From contig DFSO01000024.1 in assembly GCA_002378665.1 (NCBI GenBank), positions 1 to 10,374 of the forward strand: a stretch of DNA of 10,374 nt, written 5' to 3'. Each line of letters opens with the position of its first letter. Positions within the stretch are counted from its first letter, which is position 1. This document shows positions 1-5,772 of the stretch, one piece after another. Under the pieces are notes generated by a model. That model was not told the DNA's origin. It did not search any database and worked only from the letters and a program-made list of their open reading frames with translations. This stretch comes from Loktanella sp. UBA3435 (GTDB lineage Bacteria; Pseudomonadota; Alphaproteobacteria; Rhodobacterales; Rhodobacteraceae). The position numbers and the translations under genes were made by a program.

Positions 1-1
1 G

Positions 2-103
2 GATGATCTCTGGACTGGTTTTGAAGTAGCGAAAGGATACAGGATTGGGCATGTCACAGAAGTTAATTTCCAAGATGCTGTCGGGCAAGGTGGTTTATTC
101 TGA
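2..103 (+). CDS. Possible 3' end of an unrecognised plus-strand gene (partial)
   Basis: From the left edge, the frame beginning at base 2 stays open for 33 codons and ends with TGA at 101-103. The translation begins DDLWTGFEVAKGYRIGHVTE and ends with QGGLF. It is mixed in composition like a globular protein, whereas the other two forward frames have stops early in this stretch. I do not recognise the family. If real, this gene converges on purU, whose stop lies about 120 bases further on, and it could be the last gene of a neighbouring operon. The fragment is short enough for the open frame to be chance, so this is a weak call resting only on the open frame and plausible amino-acid composition. 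Confidence 0.35.
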   Translation, partial: DDLWTGFEVAKGYRIGHVTEVNFQDAVGQGGLF

Positions 104-224
104 CAAAGCCCTCATATGTGTCCGGGATTGCAACGGGCGTCATTGCCGGACTTGGAGTCCACGGATACGTGGCCGCGATTACGGCCGCGTACAGCCAAAT
201 TTCACATGCGACGACCGATTATGT
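104..224. other. Short intergenic stretch downstream of purU
   Basis: About 120 bases lie between the purU stop and the end of the possible left-edge gene. A GTCCGG (120-125) / CCGGAC (146-151) inverted repeat with a 20-base loop is present, but it has no T-tract in either direction and is unconvincing as a rho-independent terminator. A small GTG-started frame (118-228) is open but has no clear ribosome binding site or recognisable family. Nothing else stands out. Confidence 0.4.
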
Positions 225-1109
225 TTAACCCAGTCTTTCCGAAGCATAGCCCCCAGGGCTGGCCGGAAAGACCACGGTTTTGTCGCCATTTTGAAATACG
301 CGGTGGTGAATATGGGCATGGATCGCCCTGGCGAATACCTGCGCTTCGACGTCACGACCAAGTGTGACGTAATCGCCTGCGCTTTGCGCATGCGTTACGC
401 GGATTGTGTCTTGTTCAATGATCGGCCCCTCATCAAGGTCGGCCGTTACATAGTGCGCCGTTGCACCAATCAGTTTCACACCGCGTTCAAAGGCCTGCTT
501 ATAGGGGTTTGCACCTTTGAAACTCGGCAGAAATGAGTGATGGATATTGATAATGCGGCCTGACATTTTTTGGCACATCTGGTCGCTTAGGATCTGCATA
601 TACCGCGCTAAGACAACGAGCTCAGCATCGGACTCCTCAATCACTTGCATGATCCGCGCCTCGGCGTCCGGCTTATTCTCCTTCGTGACTTTGATGTGAT
701 GAAATGGGATGTCATGATTGACGACCAGCTTTTGATAATCGGTGTGGTTTGAAATTACTGCGACAATATCAATCTGCAGGGCACCGATGCGCCAGCGATA
801 AAGCAGATCGTTCAAACAATGCCCGAAACGCGACACCATGATCGCAACTTTCATTTTCGTGGCTTGGTCGTGGATGGCCCAGTCCATCTTAAATTGCGCG
901 GCAGTTTCGTTAAAATGACCGCGCAGGTCATCCATATCCATGGCGTCGGGCGCCTTGAAACTAACGCGCGTGAAAAACGCGCCAGTGATTGGGTCGTCAA
1001 ATTGGGCACTGTCGGTGATGTTACACTCATGCTTTGCAAGGAAGGTCGAGATTGCTGCGACGATACCAATGGTAGAAACGCATGACACTGTAAGGGCAAG
1101 ATTGGGCAT
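225..1109 (-). CDS. purU: Formyltetrahydrofolate deformylase PurU
   Basis: A 294-residue cytosolic enzyme that hydrolyses 10-formyl-THF to formate and free THF. Residues 1-80 form the N-terminal ACT-like regulatory domain (SC..TIGIVAAIS..LA...CNI). Residues 85-285 form the formyltransferase-type hydrolase domain. The catalytic triad of the GART/PurU superfamily is visible as N188, H190 (motif INIHHSFLP, 187-195) and D226 (DLDEGP), with the same 36-residue His-Asp spacing as GART. Full family length. The ATG is the first start after an in-frame TGA four codons upstream; its ribosome site is weak (GAAAG). It is the last gene of the moc operon, 40 bases after the panB-like gene. purU often accompanies methyl-group catabolism such as glycine betaine degradation, where it returns THF and vents C1 units as formate. 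Here it probably serves the C1 unit released by MocD (inference); a housekeeping purine-balance role is the alternative. Confidence 0.95.
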   Translation of the reverse strand: MPNLALTVSCVSTIGIVAAISTFLAKHECNITDSAQFDDPITGAFFTRVSFKAPDAMDMDDLRGHFNETAAQFKMDWAIHDQATKMKVAIMVSRFGHCLNDLLYRWRIGALQIDIVAVISNHTDYQKLVVNHDIPFHHIKVTKENKPDAEARIMQVIEESDAELVVLARYMQILSDQMCQKMSGRIINIHHSFLPSFKGANPYKQAFERGVKLIGATAHYVTADLDEGPIIEQDTIRVTHAQSAGDYVTLGRDVEAQVFARAIHAHIHHRVFQNGDKTVVFPASPGGYASERLG

Positions 1110-1149
1110 TATTGGCTTTCAAAATGGAGTGCGGCGGAAGGGCCCAAAT

Positions 1150-1959
1150 TCAGGTCGCGGTATCATTCAATCGGGCGATGAATTTTTCTAGCTCGTCATC
1201 GCTGATTTTTACGGAATGGTCTGCTGCTGGATAGGCAGCCCCATCGACATCGGCCTTGAACTCGCGGAACGCGGCAATGCGTTCTTGCTGCAGGCGGTCG
1301 AATTCGCTGGCAAAATTGCGGTACGTCTTTGCGTGGCGCGGCTTATGGCCCGTAGTGCACCCCAATACGTCTTCGGCGAATAGGTATTGCGCGTCAGCAT
1401 GCGGGCCAGCCCCCATGCCGAGTAAAACAAGGTTTGTTCGTTTCGATATTTCAATCGCGACGCGATCAGGAACGACTTCCAGTTCCACGCCGAAACAGCC
1501 GATGTCTTCGAGTTGTCTGACGTGGTCCAAAACCTGCATTGCGCTCTCAGCGGTTTTTCCCACGGCTTTAAAGCCGCCGGTCCATGTTGACTTGGACGGG
1601 ATCAGACCAACATGGCTTACAACCGGAATTCCATCATCAGCGAGCGCTTTGATCGTGCCCATGGACGATGCACAATAGACGCAATCGCCGCCCACTTGCA
1701 TCGCGCGGTGCGCGGCACGTTGGTAATCTTCAAGCGTTACGAGTTGACCGTAAAGCAGCCCGACCTGCACAAAACAATTTCCCGCCGCCTTGCGCATTTC
1801 TTCGGTCCAAGCGGGATCAATAATCGACAACATATCAATCCCCGCCGCCGCCGCCGCCGCGGCCTCATCGGGCGTTTCTACGTATAACATCGTCAGTTGA
1901 CGCTTGCCCTTAAGCGCTCGAATATCCGCCACTGTTGGCCGCTTGTGATAAAGATCCAT
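1150..1959 (-). CDS. panB: Divergent PanB-family (ketopantoate hydroxymethyltransferase-like) enzyme
   Basis: A 269-residue TIM-barrel protein of the PEP-mutase/PanB superfamily. Family landmarks visible are the GIPVVSHVGLIPS segment (110-122, H116), GGFKAVGKT (128-136), the VELEVVP strand carrying the presumed catalytic Glu E161, and GMGAGPHADAQ (181-191). True PanB moves a hydroxymethyl group from 5,10-methylene-THF to 2-oxoisovalerate in pantothenate synthesis. Several canonical active-site elements are changed: the DSLGM metal/substrate loop reads IIDPA (only D48 kept), the second metal Asp of VAD.PF is replaced near G67, and the VK.EGG lysine and glutamate read VYCASS. The substrate may therefore differ. 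It starts at an ATG with a strong AGGAG site, 16 bases after the mocF stop, and purU follows, so it is co-transcribed with the demethylase and a folate enzyme. A role in C1 disposal is inferred. Residues 33-39 are a poly-alanine run encoded by a CCG repeat. Family confidence is high; identity as a true PanB is doubtful. Confidence 0.8.
   Translation of the reverse strand: MDLYHKRPTVADIRALKGKRQLTMLYVETPDEAAAAAAAGIDMLSIIDPAWTEEMRKAAGNCFVQVGLLYGQLVTLEDYQRAAHRAMQVGGDCVYCASSMGTIKALADDGIPVVSHVGLIPSKSTWTGGFKAVGKTAESAMQVLDHVRQLEDIGCFGVELEVVPDRVAIEISKRTNLVLLGMGAGPHADAQYLFAEDVLGCTTGHKPRHAKTYRNFASEFDRLQQERIAAFREFKADVDGAAYPAADHSVKISDDELEKFIARLNDTAT
1842..1859. repeat. (CCG)6 trinucleotide repeat inside the panB-like gene
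   Basis: Six uninterrupted CCG units read on the plus strand. On the coding (minus) strand they lie in frame in the alanine run at residues 33-39 of the PanB-like protein. A gain or loss of one unit would keep the frame and only alter the run length. It lies in the first helix region of the barrel, where family members are normally alanine-rich. Confidence 0.85.
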
Positions 1960-1975
1960 GTCGTTCTCCTTAAGC

Positions 1976-3184
1976 TCAGTTCGCCGGAGCGGGTTTGAGC
2001 AATTTCTTTAAATTTGTTGTTGGATCTTCAAGGCTTGCAGCCGCGACCGCCACTTTGGCCTCAATCAGTTTCTGCGCCAGCTTGATGTCTTTGGCGACCG
2101 CGTTACCGACACCCAAGCCAGCCGCGCCAACCAATTGTCCGGCATCATTCAGGTAAAACAGGATCTTTGCATCATCCGAAAGCGTGCGTTGCGCAGTAGC
2201 TTTTCCAATGGTTTGACCGACACCCTGCAAGCCAAGGTCGTATTGATCGGACCAAAACCAGACTGGAGGTTGGAAAACACCGGACGCACCTGCCAAGTTC
2301 CGACCCGCGATCTCACCTTGGAACTGAGCATTCTGCCAAGTTTCAAATCTTTGAAGCCCAAGCCCCGAGAAGTTCACACTTGCGCAATCTCCAGCGGCAA
2401 AAATGTTGGTGTCAATGGTGCGCAATGCCTCATCAACGGCGATCCCGTTACCGATATACAAACCAGCGGCCTGTGCGAGATCCGTATTTGGAACAACACC
2501 AATGGCCGCAACAACCAGATCTGCGGCAATCAACTGACCGCCCACCAATTCGACAGCACGACTGGAAATGCGCGCGACCTCGACGTTACAGACGATATCC
2601 ACGCCCTCGGCTAGGTGGCGCTCGACTATACGTTGTGCGAGGGGTTGCGGAACATTGCGGCCAAGCGGCACTGGCCCGGCTTCTAGAACCGTAATTTTGC
2701 TACCACGTCCAACCAGTTCGGCGGCGAGTTCCAGCCCTATAAGACCAGCCCCGATTATTACCGTGCGTGTCCTTTTCACAGCTGCACTGTAAATCCGGTT
2801 CGCGTCTTCAATGGTCCGCAGCGTCACCGCGTGTTCGCCGCCTTCGCATGTCAACCTGCGCGGGCTAGCACCTGTCGCCAAAAGCAGCCGCGAATACGTC
2901 AAATCCTCACCGGTGGACAGGCGTACACATGAGGCTTCCCTATTAATATGCTTTGCCGCAACTCCATCTAACAGCATAATGTTTTTCGCAGCCAACATCT
3001 CTGCGGTGCATATCGGTTTAAGGGTTGCACCATTCGCGTCGGGTTTGGAAAGCGGCGGGCGTTCGTAGGGCATGCCGCATTCGTCGCCAACCAGCGTAAC
3101 TTCACCGTCAAAGCCTTCGGCACGGGCAGCAAAGGCCGCACGCACACCGCACTCCCCTGCCCCGATGATGACAATGCCCGACAT
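1976..3184 (-). CDS. mocF: MocF-type FAD-dependent ferredoxin reductase
   Basis: A 402-residue flavoprotein of the NAD(P)H:ferredoxin/rubredoxin/putidaredoxin reductase type. It is predicted to pass electrons from NAD(P)H through FAD to the Rieske ferredoxin encoded just upstream. Visible motifs are the N-terminal FAD dinucleotide fold IIGAGECG (6-13), the ATGASPR signature (103-109), the NAD-binding fold VIIGAGLIG (142-150), the second FAD contact IFAAGDCA (271-278), and a C-terminal reductase domain with the typical WFWSDQYD stretch (309-316). Length is normal for the family. Its ATG follows the mocE TGA with no intervening base, and no Shine-Dalgarno sequence is visible, so translation probably depends on coupling to mocE. 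MocF is the reductase of the rhizopine demethylase of Rhizobium leguminosarum. The functional class is certain; the name mocF rests on the gene order desaturase-Rieske-reductase beside iol genes. Confidence 0.9.
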   Translation of the reverse strand: MSGIVIIGAGECGVRAAFAARAEGFDGEVTLVGDECGMPYERPPLSKPDANGATLKPICTAEMLAAKNIMLLDGVAAKHINREASCVRLSTGEDLTYSRLLLATGASPRRLTCEGGEHAVTLRTIEDANRIYSAAVKRTRTVIIGAGLIGLELAAELVGRGSKITVLEAGPVPLGRNVPQPLAQRIVERHLAEGVDIVCNVEVARISSRAVELVGGQLIAADLVVAAIGVVPNTDLAQAAGLYIGNGIAVDEALRTIDTNIFAAGDCASVNFSGLGLQRFETWQNAQFQGEIAGRNLAGASGVFQPPVWFWSDQYDLGLQGVGQTIGKATAQRTLSDDAKILFYLNDAGQLVGAAGLGVGNAVAKDIKLAQKLIEAKVAVAAASLEDPTTNLKKLLKPAPAN

Positions 3185-3496
3185 TCAAATGTCGATCAGG
3201 ACGCGACCGCCCTCAACCTTGACCGGATACACCCCAAGGTTCACACAGACAGGTGTGCGTGTTGCCTCGCCCGTACGATAGTCAAACTGACCGTTGTGTT
3301 TAGGGCATTCAATGGTGTGATCCATCACAAGACCATCTGCCAGATGCACCTGTTCATGAGTGCAAAGTCCGTCGGTGCAGAAATAATTGTCATCGGGCGA
3401 GCGATAAACCGCAAAGGTGCGCCCATCGTGATCAAAACGGATCACGTCTTCTTCGTCGATGTCGTCTGCCGCGCAGGCGTCAATCCAGTTTGCCAT
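3185..3496 (-). CDS. mocE: MocE-type Rieske [2Fe-2S] ferredoxin
   Basis: A 103-residue soluble Rieske ferredoxin, the electron shuttle between the flavin reductase and the oxygenase. The cluster ligands are all present: C45-x-H47 (CTHEQ) and C64-x-x-H67 (CPKHNGQFD), followed by the GEATRTPVCVNLGVYPVKVEGG strand pattern (from about residue 76) common to bacterial Rieske ferredoxins of dioxygenase and Moc systems. Size is typical. The start is supported by an AAGGAA site about eight bases upstream of the ATG. It begins 11 bases after the mocD stop and abuts mocF, so the three form one translationally tight unit. NirD-like small subunits share this fold, but no nitrite reductase large subunit is present and the partner genes argue for an oxygenase ferredoxin. 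Confidence 0.93.
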   Translation of the reverse strand: MANWIDACAADDIDEEDVIRFDHDGRTFAVYRSPDDNYFCTDGLCTHEQVHLADGLVMDHTIECPKHNGQFDYRTGEATRTPVCVNLGVYPVKVEGGRVLIDI

Positions 3497-3507
3497 TTAT
3501 CTATTCC

Positions 3508-4611
3508 TTATTCTGCCGGAGTCGCTGTTGGAGTCGTTTCTCCAAGTGCGCTTTGATGCAAATCGTTGCGGTATGGCTGCGCTCCCCCGGGGAGGCTGCG
3601 CATCAGAAATTCATCATGATAAGTCAGTTGCCGCTTCAGGATTGGCCAAACCTCTTTGTAGGCTTGCCAAATTGACGGATTCGGCGCCGGCAGGTCATGT
3701 TTGATCGCCGCATGCAATTCGGGCAGCCGATGATAGGGAACCATTGGAAACATATGGTGTTCCACGTGGTAGTTCATGTTCCAGTAGATGAACCGGCTGA
3801 TCGGGTTCATGTAGACCGTGCGGCTGTTCAGGCGGTGGTCGATGACGTTATCTGCAAGACCGGCGTGCTGCAAAATGCCGGTCATAACGTGATGCCAGGC
3901 CCCGTAAAGGCGCGGCAATCCGATGATCATGAGCGGTAGAATAGATTGCGTCGCCACCGCAAGAAGCAGGACAACCGCATAGATCGCAACCCAGATCCGC
4001 GCTGTGCGAAACACCTTGGGCTGCTCGCTTTGGGGGATGTAACTTGCGGCTTCGGGATCAAGGTGGCCAAATGCATTCTGGACCATCGTTTTCCAGCCTT
4101 GGAACGCATCCAGAATACCAAAGAAGTTCAGAAGAATGCGAAACAGCGCAGGTGGCCGCATCGCGACGATCTCGGGGTCGCGACCGACGATTACGGTATC
4201 GGTATGGTGGCGCGCATGACCCCAACGCCACGTCACCGGATTGCGAACCATGCAGAATGACGCGATTTGGTAGACCCAGTCATTATATTTCGCAGTGCGG
4301 AATGGTGTACCATGCCCGCATTCGTGCCAGCGACTGTCCATCGCTGATCCATATAGAACACCATAGGCGAGCCAGAACGGCGCCGACCACCAAGATGGCC
4401 AAAGCGCTACACCCAAAACAACAAAGATCGTCATGGCGCTGAACAAGATCACCGTGTCTCGGATCGCAGGCTGATCCTCGCGCTTCATCAGCGCCTTCAT
4501 GTCTTTGCGCGCGATGTCCGTATGATACCAGTTGGCAGCTGCCAATCCTGTCTCAACTGCGCGCTGCGCATCCGGTCCCAGCAGCGAATAATCACGTTTT
4601 TGCATCGTCAT
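3508..4611 (-). CDS. mocD: MocD-type membrane diiron oxygenase (fatty-acid-desaturase fold)
   Basis: A 367-residue integral membrane non-haem diiron protein of the fatty acid desaturase superfamily. All three histidine boxes are visible: HECGH (96-100), HARHH (132-136) and HVEHH (282-286), plus further histidines at 240, 241, 249 and 259. Hydrophobic segments at about 51-70, 74-92 and 206-231 are probable membrane helices. Most databases would call it a fatty acid desaturase. However, it is followed immediately by its own Rieske ferredoxin and ferredoxin reductase and lies beside inositol genes, the arrangement of R. leguminosarum mocDEF, needed to demethylate 3-O-methyl-scyllo-inosamine. The likely reaction is hydroxylation of a methyl group on a cyclitol, releasing formaldehyde; the exact substrate is unknown. 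First gene of the operon. The GAG-like ribosome site fits the second ATG (M3, bases 4603-4605) better than the first, so the true start may be two codons later. Family is certain; substrate is inferred. Confidence 0.9.
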   Translation of the reverse strand: MTMQKRDYSLLGPDAQRAVETGLAAANWYHTDIARKDMKALMKREDQPAIRDTVILFSAMTIFVVLGVALWPSWWSAPFWLAYGVLYGSAMDSRWHECGHGTPFRTAKYNDWVYQIASFCMVRNPVTWRWGHARHHTDTVIVGRDPEIVAMRPPALFRILLNFFGILDAFQGWKTMVQNAFGHLDPEAASYIPQSEQPKVFRTARIWVAIYAVVLLLAVATQSILPLMIIGLPRLYGAWHHVMTGILQHAGLADNVIDHRLNSRTVYMNPISRFIYWNMNYHVEHHMFPMVPYHRLPELHAAIKHDLPAPNPSIWQAYKEVWPILKRQLTYHDEFLMRSLPGGAQPYRNDLHQSALGETTPTATPAE

Positions 4612-4678
4612 ATCTCGTTATCAGCAATCTAACCTATGAGTATCAGACTGCGGCATTTCTCGTCTTGTGGTGAGCATG

Positions 4679-4684
4679 ATTATA
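4679..4684 (-). promoter_or_regulatory. Candidate -10 box of the moc operon promoter
   Basis: Read on the minus strand this is a perfect TATAAT, about 70 bases upstream of the mocD start codon, inside the 129-base divergent intergenic region. The -35 position 17 bases upstream (around 4702-4707, reading CGTTCT) is poor, which fits a weak or regulated promoter. A TTGGCG lies further upstream but at a 21-base spacing, which is too long. On the opposite strand, TTGTGG (4665-4670) and CAAAAT (4688-4693) at 17-base spacing could serve the lacI gene. These are pattern matches only. Confidence 0.45.
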
Positions 4685-4722
4685 CATCAAAATACATCAT
4701 CAGAACGCCAACAAGTGATGTG
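4683..4722. promoter_or_regulatory. Candidate operator cluster in the mocD-lacI divergent region
   Basis: The hexamer ACATCA occurs twice in direct orientation (4684-4689 and 4694-4699), exactly 10 bases apart, each within TACATCA. It occurs once inverted as TGATGT (4716-4721), 22 bases from the second copy. The spacings are close to one and two helical turns, placing the copies on one DNA face. TGAT/ATCA ends at 4677-4680 and 4686-4689 add a short palindrome. The sites overlap and flank the predicted mocD -10 and -35 region, as expected for a repressor site of the adjacent LacI protein. No classic CG-centred LacI-family palindrome is visible, so the assignment is tentative. Confidence 0.4.
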
Positions 4723-4740
4723 ATTCAATCAAGGACACCC

Positions 4741-5772
4741 ATGACGAAGCGCCCGACCCTTAAAGATCTTGCGTATGCCGCAGGCGTCGGCGTTGCGACG
4801 GTGGATCGTGCGCTTAACGGGCGCTCCAACGTGCGCCAGGAAACACTCGATCGTGTTTTGGACGCGGCCGAGCGTATCGGCTACCCGACCCGCGTGTTAT
4901 CCGCACGACGCGACGAGGCCAGTCGCCCTCTGATCCGTTTTGGATTCGTACTTCATAAAGGATCGCAAGAGTTTTACCGTAATTTCGCAGCAGCCCTGCA
5001 AGATGTTGTCAATAGCCGGACCGACATCCGTGGCCGGGCAGTCATTCGCTTCGCAGCGTCGCAAGCGCCAGACGACTTCGCAAAAGAAATAGAAGTCGTT
5101 GCGCAGCAGACGGATGCGATTGCGACATCGGCAATCAACCACCCGTCCCTATCCGAACTGGTAAGCGACCTTGCCCGCACAGGCACGCCTGTCTTTGCGC
5201 TGTTGAACGACTTTGCCCAAAACATCCGACAGAACTACCTTGGGCTGGACAACGTCAAAGTCGGACGCACTGCGGCATGGATGCTAACAACGCACGCACG
5301 CACTCCCGGTAAGTTGGCTGTATTTGTGGGCGGCAACCGGTGGCACGGACATCTGATGCGCGAGACGGGATTCCAAAGTTACATCCGCGAATACGCGCCG
5401 GATTTCTCAATGATCGACACGGTGGTCAATCTCGAAACCCGCCAGGTCACCTATGAAGCAACGCTAGATCTCCTGGACCGCCAACCAGATCTGCGTGGCA
5501 TCTATGTAGCCGGCGGCGGGATGGAAGGCGCGATCGCCGCTTTGCGCGAAAAGCGGCCGCCCGGTAAGGTGGCGCTCGTCGTAAATGAGCTGACAGATGA
5601 CAGCCGAAAAGCCCTTGTAGATCGCTATGCCACAATGGTTATTGCCACACCGCTGCAAGAACTGTGCGAAAATGTGGTTCAGTTGATGATTGAGTCGCAG
5701 CTTAGCGGACAAACTTCCAGCCCGGGCCAGCACTTCCTGACACCTCAGTTGTATGTGCCGGAATCCTTCTAG
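4741..5772 (+). CDS. LacI-family transcriptional regulator of the moc/iol locus
   Basis: A 343-residue DNA-binding regulator. The LacI-type helix-turn-helix is at residues 5-27 (PTLKDLAYAAGVGVATVDRA and on), followed by the hinge helix region to about residue 50 (RVLDAAERIGYP). A periplasmic-binding-protein-like effector domain occupies 63-343 and resembles the sugar-binding type (DAIATSAINHP, NYLGLDNVKVGRTAA, GGGMEGAIAAL). The start at 4741 is chosen because the HTH begins at its usual distance and AAGGAC lies eight bases upstream; the frame extends back to 4636, but that stretch is promoter DNA with no family similarity. It is divergent from mocD and its stop overlaps the iolB stop by four bases. 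Position between the two operons suggests that it senses an inositol, O-methyl-inositol or pathway intermediate and controls one or both; this is inference. Known iol regulators in this class are often RpiR-type IolR, so a LacI protein here could point to a more specific ligand. Confidence 0.92.
   Translation: MTKRPTLKDLAYAAGVGVATVDRALNGRSNVRQETLDRVLDAAERIGYPTRVLSARRDEASRPLIRFGFVLHKGSQEFYRNFAAALQDVVNSRTDIRGRAVIRFAASQAPDDFAKEIEVVAQQTDAIATSAINHPSLSELVSDLARTGTPVFALLNDFAQNIRQNYLGLDNVKVGRTAAWMLTTHARTPGKLAVFVGGNRWHGHLMRETGFQSYIREYAPDFSMIDTVVNLETRQVTYEATLDLLDRQPDLRGIYVAGGGMEGAIAALREKRPPGKVALVVNELTDDSRKALVDRYATMVIATPLQELCENVVQLMIESQLSGQTSSPGQHFLTPQLYVPESF

Noticed and set aside
120..151. GTCCGG/CCGGAC inverted repeat as a terminator for purU
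   Set aside because: A six-base stem with a 20-base loop and no T-tract does not support a rho-independent terminator.
118..228. Small GTG-started plus-strand frame as a confident gene
   Set aside because: Its composition looks protein-like, but there is no clear ribosome site, no recognised family, and its end overlaps the purU stop. Mentioned only as a finding.
45..536. Long plus-strand open frame of 163 codons at the left end
   Set aside because: Most of it lies antisense to purU, whose protein is clearly a family member; the translation is rich in Arg and Cys and matches nothing I recognise. It is a shadow.
1256..1678. 140-codon plus-strand frame opposite the panB-like gene
   Set aside because: It is antisense to a gene with clear family motifs and has no family similarity of its own; the same holds for the 7962-8390 and 9283-9786 plus-strand frames.
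3185..3496. NirD-like nitrite reductase small subunit
   Set aside because: The Rieske fold is shared, but there is no nirB and the neighbours are a diiron oxygenase and a ferredoxin reductase.
4636..4740. Upstream extension of the LacI-family regulator to the ATG at 4636
   Set aside because: The extra 35 residues would precede the helix-turn-helix, which normally lies at the very N-terminus. The stretch overlaps the predicted divergent promoter, and the ATG at 4741 has a ribosome site.
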